Shown here piece by piece: positions 50,381 to 58,804 of a DNA stretch of 64,000 nt. Source of the stretch: Streptomyces sp. HD (GTDB lineage: Bacteria > Actinomycetota > Actinomycetes > Streptomycetales > Streptomycetaceae); the NCBI RefSeq assembly GCF_028369295.1, contig NZ_JAQMYP010000013.1:62001-126000 (forward strand), read 5' to 3'. The translations under genes were made by a program, and so were the position numbers. Each line of letters starts with the position of its first letter. Position 1 is the stretch's first letter. Below the pieces are notes generated by a model. That model did no database searches, was not told where the DNA came from, and saw only the letters and a program-made list of their open reading frames with translations.

Positions 50381-51388
50381 GTGGTCAGTCGCGTTCTTGT
50401 CACCGGCGCCGGTGGTTTCATCGGGGGTTATTTGACGAAAGCGCTCCTGGATCTTGGGCATGAGGTCAGGTGCGTCGACATCAAGCGACAGGAAAAGTGG
50501 TGGCAGTCATGGGACGCCGACAATCGCATCGGTGATCTCCGCGATCCGGAGTTGTGCCGCCTTCTGATGCGGGATGTGGACATGGTCTTCCATCTCGCTT
50601 CCGACATGGGCGGCATAGACTACATAAGCCGACACGATTTCAGCTGCGCGTCCTCGGCCGCGATGACCGTCAATTTGTTGCGTGCGGCGACCTATGCGCA
50701 TGTGTCGACGTTCGTCTTCGCGTCCTCGGCCTGTATCTACCCCAGATCCCTTCAGGGCCCGGACGCGGAACCGCTGGTGGAGAGTCGTGTGCAGCCCGTG
50801 GATCCGGAAGGCGGATACGGGTGGGAGAAGCTCTTCTCGGAGCACCTGTGCAGCTATGCGGCCGGGCTGATCCCGAACATCAGGGTGGCGCGTCTGTTCA
50901 ACGTCTATGGCCCGTACGGGGCATGGAACGACGGCAGGGAGAAGGCTCCTGCCGCGCTCTGCCGCAAGGTCGCGCTCGCCTCCTTACAGGGGCGCACCGG
51001 CATCTGCGTCAATGGGGACGGAACTCAGACCAGGAGCTTCCTCTACATCGACGACTGCGTCTCGGGCCTGCTGTCCCTGGCTCGCTCGGAATATGACGCG
51101 CCGGTAAACCTCGCCAGTCTGGAGTTGGTTTCCGTCGAGGATCTCGCACTCCTCGTGGGATCCGTCGCGGGAATTCAGATAGACCTTTCCTTCGACGTGA
51201 CCGCGCCATCCGGTGTTCATTCGCGAGTTCCTGACACGGAGCGTGCTCTTGGCGAGTTAGGCTGGCGGGCGACCACTTCGCTGGAACACGGAATTCGACT
51301 GACGTACAAATGGGTAAACGAGCAGCTTCTCCAGGAGCTGGATTCAGATCCTGCTGGGTCTGCCGTAATCTTCGCCGAGTCTGAATGA
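50381..51388 (+). CDS. GDP-mannose 3,5-epimerase-like NAD-dependent epimerase
   Basis: 335 aa. NAD loop VLVTGAGGFIGGYL, then ASDMGGIDYI, FASSACIYPRS with the catalytic Ser/Cys, YGWEKLFSEHLC with Y-x-x-x-K, VARLFNVYGPYGAWNDGREKAPAA and NGDGTQTRSFLYIDDC, matching the extended SDR group of GDP-mannose 3,5-epimerases. It should convert an NDP-sugar. GTG 50381 is preceded by GGGGGAG. Codons 202 and 293 are TTA (50984-50986 and 51257-51259), read only by the bldA tRNA in Streptomyces. First gene of an AT-richer three-gene cassette. Confidence 0.85.
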   Translation: MVSRVLVTGAGGFIGGYLTKALLDLGHEVRCVDIKRQEKWWQSWDADNRIGDLRDPELCRLLMRDVDMVFHLASDMGGIDYISRHDFSCASSAAMTVNLLRAATYAHVSTFVFASSACIYPRSLQGPDAEPLVESRVQPVDPEGGYGWEKLFSEHLCSYAAGLIPNIRVARLFNVYGPYGAWNDGREKAPAALCRKVALASLQGRTGICVNGDGTQTRSFLYIDDCVSGLLSLARSEYDAPVNLASLELVSVEDLALLVGSVAGIQIDLSFDVTAPSGVHSRVPDTERALGELGWRATTSLEHGIRLTYKWVNEQLLQELDSDPAGSAVIFAESE

Positions 51389-51398
51389 GTGGTGCCAC

Positions 51399-52220
51399 AT
51401 GGATCTGTCATGGATCGACGCTGAACTTGGCAGGGCGTTGCACCGCTTCCGGAGTGCCGCACTGGAACCGGTGAAAGTCACCCGTGCCGGCCCCAACGTG
51501 CAGACCGACCTGGACCAGCGGACCGATGAGCTCCTCCGTAGAGCTCTCACATCAATCGCGGATGTTCCGATCATGTCGGAGGAGCGCCCCGAGGACTATT
51601 TCGGGCGCTCCGGTCACTGCTGGATCGTAGACCCGATCGACGGCACCCTCAACGCCGTTGCCGGCACCGATGACTTCGCCATTTCGGTTTCACTGGTCGA
51701 TGCGGCGAACCTCAAGTCACTGGCAGGCGCCGTCTATCTTCCCAGGACGGGCGTCCTCTACAAAGCGGTCCAGCGCCGGGGAGCCTTCCGCAACGACAGG
51801 GTCCTCGCTGTGCAGGGCGACGAGTGGCAGCGGGTGAGGGAGAGTCAGAAGATTGTCTCCTTCGGCGTCCCCAAGAACGGTTCGGCGGTGGCCCGGCGTA
51901 TGTCGGATGCGCTCTTCGAGCTGTATTCGGGTGGGTGGATCACCCGTCAGACCGGGGCGGCCTCGATCGATATCTGCCGGGTGGCCGGCGGATCGTGGTC
52001 CGCATTCTTTGAATACGGGCTGATGTACTGGGACTTCGCAGCTGCTTCCCTGGTCGCCGAGGAGGCCGGATGCTCGGTGTGTGCCATTCCCAGTACTTCC
52101 TACGGAGCCGACCAGATGCCGCTGGAGTACGATCTCATCGTCGCCCGGACACCGGAGATCCTCGATGAGATTGCGGCCGCCGTGGGTCTTTCCAGGACGC
52201 ATGCGGCAGGCCGCGAATGA
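51399..52220 (+). CDS. Inositol monophosphatase family phosphatase
   Basis: 273 aa. Metal-binding motifs: MSEERPEDY (first Glu), WIVDPIDGTLNAVAGTDDFAISVSL (the DPIDGT site) and LMYWDFAAASLVAEEAG (the third Asp in WD). Family members hydrolyse inositol phosphates, fructose-1,6-bisphosphate or 3'-phosphoadenosine phosphate. The core is complete. It starts 10 bases after the epimerase and its stop overlaps the next start (ATGA). In context it may dephosphorylate a sugar-phosphate made with the epimerase. Confidence 0.87.
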   Translation: MDLSWIDAELGRALHRFRSAALEPVKVTRAGPNVQTDLDQRTDELLRRALTSIADVPIMSEERPEDYFGRSGHCWIVDPIDGTLNAVAGTDDFAISVSLVDAANLKSLAGAVYLPRTGVLYKAVQRRGAFRNDRVLAVQGDEWQRVRESQKIVSFGVPKNGSAVARRMSDALFELYSGGWITRQTGAASIDICRVAGGSWSAFFEYGLMYWDFAAASLVAEEAGCSVCAIPSTSYGADQMPLEYDLIVARTPEILDEIAAAVGLSRTHAAGRE

Positions 52221-53002
52221 TCGTTTTCAGCACCATCATGTCCGTCATAGGAGTGCTGCCCGTCATTGCCGCGGTGTGGTACTGGGTGCAGCGATTCGGC
52301 AGAGGCCGGCACATTCTGCAGTTCACCCGCGCGTCTCCGATCGACCTCGTCCTGACCACGTCGGCGGTGACCGAGGCCATTCACGGTGCTCCCGCCAGCC
52401 GTCCTCTCACGGGGTACGGTCAGGTGCGGGCGGTGGCGAGTTGTGCCGGGGTCCTGGCCTCGCTCTATCCCCGCAAGGACGTCTTCATCCATCTCAGCGG
52501 CTTCATTCGGAACCGGCTCGATCGAGACCTGGTCATCCTCGGAGGGCCGGCCAAGAACGAGGCTGCGCGCGCGATGCTGGAGGATCTGGCACTTCACCAT
52601 GAGATGGCCGACTTCGTCTTCGACGACATCGACGACACGCTGCGGATAGATCTGCAGAACGGTCAGCCGTTCTCCGTCGAATCATTCACACCGGGCATCG
52701 TGAACGGTTATCCGGGCAGGGACTGCGGCCTCGTCATCGCCACATATCACCGCGGACAGGGCGGCAGATATCATCGGCGCATACTGTGCGCAGGATTCAC
52801 CACCTACGGCACCTATGTGGCGGCTGAATACCTCTTCGGTGACCTGATCAAGATCTCGCTGCGGCGGCTTTCGACCATGGTGGGGAGCCGGCGCATCGGA
52901 AGCCGGTTCGCCTTTGTCTGTGTGGTGTCCGCCCGGTTCTCCCGAGGTGAGTGCATAGAGATACAGCCCATGTACATGGCGGAGTTGCGTCTGCGCGGGT
53001 GA
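52217..53002 (+). CDS. Single-helix membrane protein with GPxxN Rossmann-like domain, unknown
   Basis: 261 aa. One N-terminal helix (STIMSVIGVLPVIAAVWYWV) precedes a cytoplasmic domain with LVILGGPAKNEAARAML, then YPGRDCGLVIATYHRGQGG and CAGFTTYGTYVAAEYLF. These G-G-P-x-x-N and A-G-x-x-x-x-G-T-x-x-A-A patterns suggest an alpha/beta nucleotide- or sugar-binding fold, but I do not recognise the family. It is translationally coupled to the phosphatase. A role in a membrane-associated nucleotide or sugar signal is possible and unproven. Confidence 0.65.
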   Translation: MIVFSTIMSVIGVLPVIAAVWYWVQRFGRGRHILQFTRASPIDLVLTTSAVTEAIHGAPASRPLTGYGQVRAVASCAGVLASLYPRKDVFIHLSGFIRNRLDRDLVILGGPAKNEAARAMLEDLALHHEMADFVFDDIDDTLRIDLQNGQPFSVESFTPGIVNGYPGRDCGLVIATYHRGQGGRYHRRILCAGFTTYGTYVAAEYLFGDLIKISLRRLSTMVGSRRIGSRFAFVCVVSARFSRGECIEIQPMYMAELRLRG

Positions 53003-53006
53003 GCGT

Positions 53007-53648
53007 TCACAGCCAACCCTGCCGCCGGGCCTCCCGCAGGGCCTCCATGTGGTTGCCGGCCCCGGTCTTGGCGGTGGCGGAGGTGAGGCAGGCGTGGACC
53101 GTTGGCTCGGGGAGGTTCAGACGGGTGGCGATGTCGACCGGTGCCGTGCCGTCGGCCGCCGCCTTGAGGACGTCGCACTCCTGGGGGCTCAGTGGATTGG
53201 GGGTGGCGTTGCGGGCCGTCGCGGCGAAGGCCGGGTCGATCACCGTCTCGCCGGTCAGGACCCGGCGGATCGAGGCCGCCAGCTCCTCCACGGGGGCGTC
53301 CTTCACCAGGAAACCGGCGGCGCCCGCGTCCATGGCACGGTGGAGGTGGCCGGGGCGGGCGTGGGTGGTCAGGAGCAGTACCCGGCAGTCGGGCGCCTGG
53401 TCGCGCAGCTCGGCCGCGGCGTCGAGGCCGCTCATGCCCGGGAGTTCGATGTCGAGGAGGGCGACGTCGGGGCGGTGCGTGAGGGCGGCGTCCACGATCG
53501 CGTCCCCGGCCGGCACCTGTGCCACGACCGAGATGTCCGGCTCCATCCCGAGCAGTAAGGCAAGCGCCCCGTGCGTCATGCCCTGGTCCCCGGCGAGCAG
53601 AACCCTGATGGACTTCGCGGGCCGGTGGTCCCGCGGCATTTCGTTCAC
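53007..53648 (-). CDS. Orphan NarL/LuxR-type response regulator
   Basis: 213 aa. Receiver domain with phospho-acceptor Asp in VALLDIELPGMSG, Thr in LLLTTHARPG and Lys in GFLVKDAP; C-terminal LuxR helix-turn-helix LSPQECDVLKAAADGTAPVDIATRLNLPEPTVHACLTSATAKTGA. The first acidic pair, normally ADDQ, reads AGDQ near residue 20, so one Mg-binding Asp is missing. No histidine kinase is adjacent. The ATG lies at 53648. The gene ends 4 bases from the convergent 53002 stop. Confidence 0.88.
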   Translation of the reverse strand: MNEMPRDHRPAKSIRVLLAGDQGMTHGALALLLGMEPDISVVAQVPAGDAIVDAALTHRPDVALLDIELPGMSGLDAAAELRDQAPDCRVLLLTTHARPGHLHRAMDAGAAGFLVKDAPVEELAASIRRVLTGETVIDPAFAATARNATPNPLSPQECDVLKAAADGTAPVDIATRLNLPEPTVHACLTSATAKTGAGNHMEALREARRQGWL

Positions 53649-54018
53649 GGGGCCAGCGTATGGGGAACCGGCCTGGCGAGAGCCAGGTGGCGCGGCCCCG
53701 GCGGGAACCGGTTTTCGAGCCGCGCCCCCGTCGCGATCACGTCGGCGCGACGGCGCTCGCGCGGAAGCCGCCGCCCCGATCCAGCGAACCGATCTGATGC
53801 GGCGTCAGGAGGCTTCACAAGTGTGGTGCCCTCGGCTATACAGAGGGCGCCGGACTGGAACGCGTTCTAGAACGGCCCGTGACGACCTCGGTGCGGCCGA
53901 CGGTGCGGACGGCCGTACCGGGGTCTTGCGTCCGCCACTGCCAGGTACCTCGCCCCCACCCCGTACTCCACTCCGCCGCCCGTACCGCGCCCCGTACTCC
54001 GTCACCGTCAGGAGCCGT
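53649..54018. other. Divergent intergenic region with KstR-like site
   Basis: 370 bases between the response regulator and the MaoC gene, which are transcribed away from each other. It contains the KstR-like palindrome at 53856-53869 and, near 53998-54011, a half-site CCGTCAG resembling one arm of the CTGAYGG motif. No coding region was supported. Confidence 0.5.
53856..53869. promoter_or_regulatory. KstR-like operator upstream of the MaoC-ADH-SDR operon
   Basis: TGGAACGCGTTCTA fits TnnAACnnGTTnnA exactly, with the perfect palindrome GAACGCGTTC at its centre, 150 bases upstream of the MaoC start. Confidence 0.75.
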
Positions 54019-54894
54019 ATGCCCATCGACGCAGCCAAGGCCCTCGCCGCCGAGCCACGCAGCGGTGAGATCTCCTGGGACTCCAGGGACGTCCAGCTCT
54101 ACCACCTCGGCATCGGCGCCGGCGCGAATCCCGACAAGGGCAGCCCGGCCACCGACCCCGACGAACTGCGCTACACCCTGGAGTCCCGGCTGCACGTCCT
54201 GCCGAGCTTCGCCACCGTCGCGGGGGCCGGCTCGCCCGGAGTGATCAGCGGGCTGTCCATGCCCGGCATCGAGGTCGACCTCGCCCGCGTCCTGCACGGC
54301 GGCCAGAGCCTGGTGATCCACCGGCCCATCCCGGCGACGGGCACGGCCACCGCGGTCAACCGGCTCGCCGCCGTGTACGACAAGGGCAAGGCGGCCGTCC
54401 TCGTGCTGCGTACCGAAGTCGCCGACGACGAGGGCCCGTTGTGGACCAACGACGCCCAGATCTTCGTCCGCGGAGAAGGCGGCTGGGGCGGCGACCGAGG
54501 CCCCTCGGCCCGTCTCGAACCGCCGGTCGGCGAGCCCGCCCGCACCGTCGAGCGGCCCGTCCGCGAGGACCAGGCCCTCCTCTACCGCCTCTCCGGCGAC
54601 TGGAACCCCCTGCACGCCGACCCGGAGTTCGCCAAGGTCGCCGGATTCGAACGGCCCATCCTGCACGGCCTGTGCACCTACGGCATCACGCTCAAGGCGG
54701 TCGTCGACACGCTGCTCGGCGGGGACGTGACCCGGGTGCGCTCGTACGTCACCCGGTTCGCCGGGGTCGTGTACCCGGGGGAGACCCTGCGCATCCGCAT
54801 GTGGCCCGGCGAGGGCACGGTGCGGGTCGCCGTGAGCGCGGTCGAGCGGGAGGACGCGCCCGTCCTCGCCGACACCGTCGTCGAACACACCTGA
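54019..54894 (+). CDS. MaoC-like enoyl-CoA hydratase (double hot-dog)
   Basis: 291 aa, the length of double hot-dog hydratases. The C-terminal half has RLSGDWNPLHADPEFAKVAGFERPILHGLCTYGITLKAV with the Asp/His catalytic pair of R-specific hydratase 2 motifs; the N-terminal half (YHLGIGAGANP, YTLESRLHVLPSFATV) matches the type encoded beside 17-beta-HSD4-like dehydrogenases. It adds water across an enoyl-CoA double bond. ATG 54019 is five bases after AGGAG. First gene of a three-gene run downstream of a KstR-like site; steroid side-chain hydration is the likely role. Confidence 0.9.
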   Translation: MPIDAAKALAAEPRSGEISWDSRDVQLYHLGIGAGANPDKGSPATDPDELRYTLESRLHVLPSFATVAGAGSPGVISGLSMPGIEVDLARVLHGGQSLVIHRPIPATGTATAVNRLAAVYDKGKAAVLVLRTEVADDEGPLWTNDAQIFVRGEGGWGGDRGPSARLEPPVGEPARTVERPVREDQALLYRLSGDWNPLHADPEFAKVAGFERPILHGLCTYGITLKAVVDTLLGGDVTRVRSYVTRFAGVVYPGETLRIRMWPGEGTVRVAVSAVEREDAPVLADTVVEHT

Positions 54895-54944
54895 GTCCAG
54901 CACGCCGTATCAGGCCAGCACGTCGTATGAGGGGAGTCCGCACC

Positions 54945-56021
54945 ATGCGCGCAGCCGTACTGCACGAGACCGGCCAGGACAAGCTCGAAATGCTCGACGA
55001 CGTCGAGGCGGTGGGCTTCGGTCCCGGCCGGGTGAGGGTCCGGGTGCGGGCGACCGGGCTGTGCCACTCGGACCTGTCCGCGATGGCGGGGGTGCTCCCG
55101 CAGCCGGCGCCGTTCGTGCCCGGTCACGAGGGCGCGGGCGAGATCCTCGAAGTCGGGGAAGGCGTACGGAACCTGAAGCCCGGCGACCGGGTCGTCGTCT
55201 GCTGGCTCCCCGCCTGCGGTGCCTGCCCCGCCTGCAAGCGCGGCCAGACCGAACTGTGCCTGGCCGGGTTCATGAACGCCGGCACCCCGAACTTCAAGCG
55301 CCCCGGCGGTGATGTCTTCGGCTTCGCCGGCACCGGCACCTTCGCCGAGGAGGTCGTCGTCGACGCCGGCTGCGCGGTGCCCATCCCCGACGACGTCCCC
55401 TTCGACATCGCCGCCCTCATCGGCTGCGGGGTGACGACCGGACTCGGCGCCGCCCTCAACACCGCCGATCTGGAGGCCGGTTCGTCGGTCGCCGTCATCG
55501 GCTGCGGGGGCGTGGGCATCTCCGCGATCCAGGGTGCCCGGCTCAAGGGCGCCGCCGAGATAGTCGCCGTCGACCCGGTCGCCTCGCGCCGCGAGTCCGC
55601 GCTCAGGTTCGGGGCCACCAAAGCCGTCTCGCCGGACGAACTGCCCGACGCCAAACAGCAGGTCACCGCGGGCGAGGGCTTCGACTATGTCTTCGAGGTC
55701 GTCGGCAGGTCGGCCACCGCCCGCACGGCGTACGAGAACACCCGCCGCGGCGGCACCCTCGTCATCGTGGGCGCGGGCGCCATGGACGACTTCCTCCAGC
55801 TCAACATGTTCGAGCTGTTCTTCGACGAGAAGCGGATCCTGCCGTCCATGTACGGCGGCGGCGACGTCCTGCGCTCCTACGAGCGGACGATCGCCCTCTG
55901 GCGCGCGGGCCGCATCGACCTGGCCGGCCTGATCACCCACCGGGTGCCGCTGAGCGAGATCAACGAGGCCCTGGACCAGATGCGCACGGGCACCGCGCTG
56001 CGTACGTGCATCGAGATCTGA
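54945..56021 (+). CDS. Zinc-dependent alcohol dehydrogenase
   Basis: 358 aa. GHE near residue 62 (PGHEGAGEI) and the first Cys ligand in ATGLCHSDL are the catalytic zinc ligands; CGACPACKRGQTELC holds the structural zinc cysteines; VAVIGCGGVGISAIQGA is the NAD loop. Class III-like length. ATG 54945 is preceded by GAGGGGAG. It lies 50 bases after the MaoC gene and 25 before the SDR. Probably oxidises a hydroxylated acyl or steroid intermediate. Confidence 0.92.
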   Translation: MRAAVLHETGQDKLEMLDDVEAVGFGPGRVRVRVRATGLCHSDLSAMAGVLPQPAPFVPGHEGAGEILEVGEGVRNLKPGDRVVVCWLPACGACPACKRGQTELCLAGFMNAGTPNFKRPGGDVFGFAGTGTFAEEVVVDAGCAVPIPDDVPFDIAALIGCGVTTGLGAALNTADLEAGSSVAVIGCGGVGISAIQGARLKGAAEIVAVDPVASRRESALRFGATKAVSPDELPDAKQQVTAGEGFDYVFEVVGRSATARTAYENTRRGGTLVIVGAGAMDDFLQLNMFELFFDEKRILPSMYGGGDVLRSYERTIALWRAGRIDLAGLITHRVPLSEINEALDQMRTGTALRTCIEI

Positions 56022-56046
56022 ACCCACCCGCTGCGAAGGGGCGTTG

Positions 56047-57009
56047 ATGTCACTGCCACTCGAAGGCCTGTCCGCGATCGTCACCGGCGCCGGACGCGGT
56101 CTGGGCCGGGCCGAGGCACTGGAGCTCGGCCGGCTCGGCGCGGCCGTCGTCGTCAACGACTACGGACAGCCCGGCCGGGACGGCTCCGGCGAGGCCTCCA
56201 CCGGCCCCGCCGAACAGGTCGCCGCCGAGATCCGCGCCGCGGGCGGCCGGGCACTCGCCCACACCGGGGACGTCGCCGACCACCAACAGGCCGCCGCACT
56301 GGTCGAGTTGGCTATCGGCGAGTACGGCAAGCTGGACATCCTGGTCAACAACGCGGGCATCCTGCGCGACCGCATGGTCTTCTCCATGACGGAGGAGGAG
56401 TGGGACTCGGTGATCCGGGTTCACCTCAAGGGCCACTTCAACACCACCCGCTTCGCCGCCGCGCACTGGCGGGAGCGGTCCAAGGCAGCGGGGGGACCGG
56501 TGTACGGGCGGATCGTGAACACCTCCTCCGAGGCGTTCCTCGCCGGTTCCGCCGGACAGCCCAACTACGCGGCGGCCAAGGGCGGAATCGTCGGGCTCAC
56601 CACCTCCACCGCCCTCGCCCTCGCCAAATACGGCGTGACCGCCAACGTCATCTGCCCGCGCGCCCGCACCCGGATGACCGAGGACGTCTTCGCCGGCCTC
56701 GAACAGCCACCGGACAGCCTCGACCCGCTCGCCCCCGAGCATGTCGCCCCACTGGTCGGCTACCTGGCCTCCCCGGCCGCCGCCCGGATCAACGGCCAAC
56801 TGCTCGTCGTCCACGGCGGCATGGTCGCCGTCGTCGAACGGCCGCGGGTCGCCGCCCAGTTCGACAGCAAGCAGGATGCCTTCACCTACGACGAGCTCGA
56901 CGCGCTGCTCACCGCGCACTACGCGGAGCGGCCGTCGGGGGAGACCTTCGGGGCGGCCGAGGTGCTCGGCCTGAAACGAGGCTGGACCGGAGGGCATCGG
57001 GACGATTAG
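56047..57009 (+). CDS. SDR, 3-hydroxyacyl-CoA / 17-beta-HSD4-like dehydrogenase
   Basis: 320 aa. TGAGRGLGRAEAL cofactor loop, NNAG in LVNNAGILRD, catalytic Ser in NTSSEA and YAAAK (the usual Y-x-x-x-K), then a C-terminal extension with FTYDELDALLTAHYAERP. The N-D-Y-G insert (VVVNDYGQPGRDGSG) is typical of the dehydrogenase part of multifunctional enzyme 2. With the MaoC gene it supplies hydratase and dehydrogenase of one beta-oxidation round. ATG 56047 follows AAGGGG. Last gene before a strong terminator. Confidence 0.9.
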   Translation: MSLPLEGLSAIVTGAGRGLGRAEALELGRLGAAVVVNDYGQPGRDGSGEASTGPAEQVAAEIRAAGGRALAHTGDVADHQQAAALVELAIGEYGKLDILVNNAGILRDRMVFSMTEEEWDSVIRVHLKGHFNTTRFAAAHWRERSKAAGGPVYGRIVNTSSEAFLAGSAGQPNYAAAKGGIVGLTTSTALALAKYGVTANVICPRARTRMTEDVFAGLEQPPDSLDPLAPEHVAPLVGYLASPAAARINGQLLVVHGGMVAVVERPRVAAQFDSKQDAFTYDELDALLTAHYAERPSGETFGAAEVLGLKRGWTGGHRDD

Positions 57010-57057
57010 ACGGCGGACGGCCAGACGGCGCGACGGCGAATCCGCCGGACACGGGAA

Positions 57058-57088
57058 CGGCCCTGCTCCTCCAGGAGGAACAGGGCCG
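57058..57088. terminator. Bidirectional terminator after the SDR
   Basis: Stem CGGCCCTGCTCCTCC / GGAGGAACAGGGCCG with one mismatch, lying between the SDR stop and the convergent small gene. Confidence 0.8.
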
Positions 57089-57111
57089 CATACCGTTGCT
57101 CGCGCGCGGCG

Positions 57112-57264
57112 TCAGGCTGCCTTCTCGGACTCCTCGACCTGCTTGCGGTGACGGCCGCGAGGGGCCGTCTCGCTGTCGTGGGCCGAGACCGGGCCCCGGT
57201 GCCTGCCGTGGCCGGCGGCCTCCTGGACGTCGGACGACGGCTGGGTCGTGCTGGCGTTGCTCAT
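57112..57264 (-). CDS. 50-aa conserved-looking small protein with GRHR motifs
   Basis: 50 aa. It begins MSNASTTQPSSDVQEAAGHG and contains two GRHR boxes (GRHRGPVSAHD and GRHRKQVEE), ends EESEKAA and is highly charged. I recall small Streptomyces proteins with this double GRHR layout but no function. ATG 57264 with a weak GGTGAG upstream. The codon usage is typical Streptomyces, the terminator at 57058-57088 lies just beyond its stop, and the duplicated motif supports a real gene. It may be a nucleic-acid-binding or regulatory peptide; that is inferred. Confidence 0.62.
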   Translation of the reverse strand: MSNASTTQPSSDVQEAAGHGRHRGPVSAHDSETAPRGRHRKQVEESEKAA

Positions 57265-57360
57265 CGGTAAAGCTCACCCCGTCGACATGATCTTTCAAAC
57301 AGCCGGGCGAGTTTAACCGGCGCCCTACCGGCCGAATCCAGGCGGCCACGCCAACCGGCA

Positions 57361-58527
57361 CTACTTCGTTACAAGATTCCCCAACGGGGCTTGCTGCAAC
57401 GGCACAGGGCGGGACACGACGGGATCCGGAGGCTCCGTTTCCGCCGGCTCGCCTGCCGACGATTCAGGTCTCGCATCCGGTTCCGGCACCTGTTCGGCCT
57501 CCGCCGAGGGCGCCTCCACCCGAGCAACCCCACACCGTACCTCCCGCGTGGCATAGGGCAGTTGAAGCACCCCGTCCCGAGTCCACAACCCCGCCCCCGT
57601 CAACCACCCCTCGGGCGCCGCGAGATGACGCACCTGCCGTTCGGCGGGCCGCCACACACCGACCCAGCTCCCCACCGGCCCGTCGATGCGCAGCGCGACC
57701 CCGCAGCTCTCCGGCGTCAGCACCTGCCCCGGCTGGATCGCGAACGGCGTCACCGCGCACTCCGGCATCCGCAGACACTCCGGGAAACGCACCGGCAGCG
57801 TGCTGCCCAGCACCCCCCAGCCCAACCGTTCCTGCCCGGGCGACGGCGCGTCCGAGCGGATCAGCAGCAGCCCGCTGTCCGGGTCGGCCAGCAGTACGCG
57901 GTCGTCGCTGGCGTCCGCGATCTGCAGCAACGGCGACACCTCGCCGCCCCGTGCCAGATCGACCACGACGGCCTTCGTACGGCCCCCCGACTCCCGGTCG
58001 AGGGCCAGCATCCGCCCGCCCCGGTCCAGCCACACCCCACCCGAGCAGCGACCGGGAACCTCCGCGACCTGCTCGGGCCCGAAGGCACCCCCCGCCACCT
58101 GCCACACCACGCTGGAGCGCCGACCCACCGCGAGGGCGTACGCCTCGTCGCCGCCCGGCGTCGGGGGCAGCATCCGCAGCCGGGTCCCCTCTTCCGGGCA
58201 CTGGACCGCACCCAGCAGCAGCTCACCGGTGCCGGGTCCGGTCGGGTAGAGCAGCGAGAAGATGTGCCGTCCGTCGGTGCGGCGGCGGATGAGGACCCGC
58301 CCGTCGCCCATGGGCTGCACCTCGGTGCCGGGCTCCTCCGGCTGGTGGGCGGGGAGCGGCACGGCGTAGGGCTCGGGGCCGTCCAGGGTCCAGCGCTCCG
58401 GGAACCAGCAGTCGCCGGCCGGCGCGAGGCGGGCGGCGTAGGAGCCGTCCACCGTGATGGTGCATTCCGGTCGAGACGCGTCGCCGTCCTCGTGCTCCGC
58501 CGCGGGCTCGATCGCACAGGCCGTCAT
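57361..58527 (-). CDS. Conserved hypothetical protein, beta-propeller-like
   Basis: 388 aa. No signal or helix. Regularly spaced strand motifs (VLIRRRTDGRHIFSLLYP, YALAVGRRSSVVWQVAGG, GGVWLDRGGRMLALDRES, VLLADPDSGLLLIRSD) suggest a propeller of about five or six blades. The C-terminal 50 residues are disordered (Pro/Glu-rich) and end LLQQAPLGNLVTK-like. ATG 58527 follows GGAGGTGACC. A function cannot be assigned. Upstream of the Nif3 gene on the opposite strand. Confidence 0.7.
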   Translation of the reverse strand: MTACAIEPAAEHEDGDASRPECTITVDGSYAARLAPAGDCWFPERWTLDGPEPYAVPLPAHQPEEPGTEVQPMGDGRVLIRRRTDGRHIFSLLYPTGPGTGELLLGAVQCPEEGTRLRMLPPTPGGDEAYALAVGRRSSVVWQVAGGAFGPEQVAEVPGRCSGGVWLDRGGRMLALDRESGGRTKAVVVDLARGGEVSPLLQIADASDDRVLLADPDSGLLLIRSDAPSPGQERLGWGVLGSTLPVRFPECLRMPECAVTPFAIQPGQVLTPESCGVALRIDGPVGSWVGVWRPAERQVRHLAAPEGWLTGAGLWTRDGVLQLPYATREVRCGVARVEAPSAEAEQVPEPDARPESSAGEPAETEPPDPVVSRPVPLQQAPLGNLVTK

Positions 58528-58804
58528 GGTCCGGTCACCTCCGGTTACGAAGCTAGTTTTCGCACGCACAGACGTGGGATCGGCGACGTTTCCCTTCACA
58601 CAAAGGGGTGGCCGAGGAACGATTCGCCTGAGGAAATAGGGGTGTCTGTGCTGGGGCGGGCGCGCGAGCCGGGTCGGCGGACGGCGACGTAACTCTCGCG
58701 AAGATCACCGCAACCAATAATTGAGGAGCCACGACGGCGAGCAGCCACGTCCGCGAGAGCGGCGCCGGTTTAGGCGCAAAGAAGGGCCAGGTAGCCTTGC
58801 CTTC

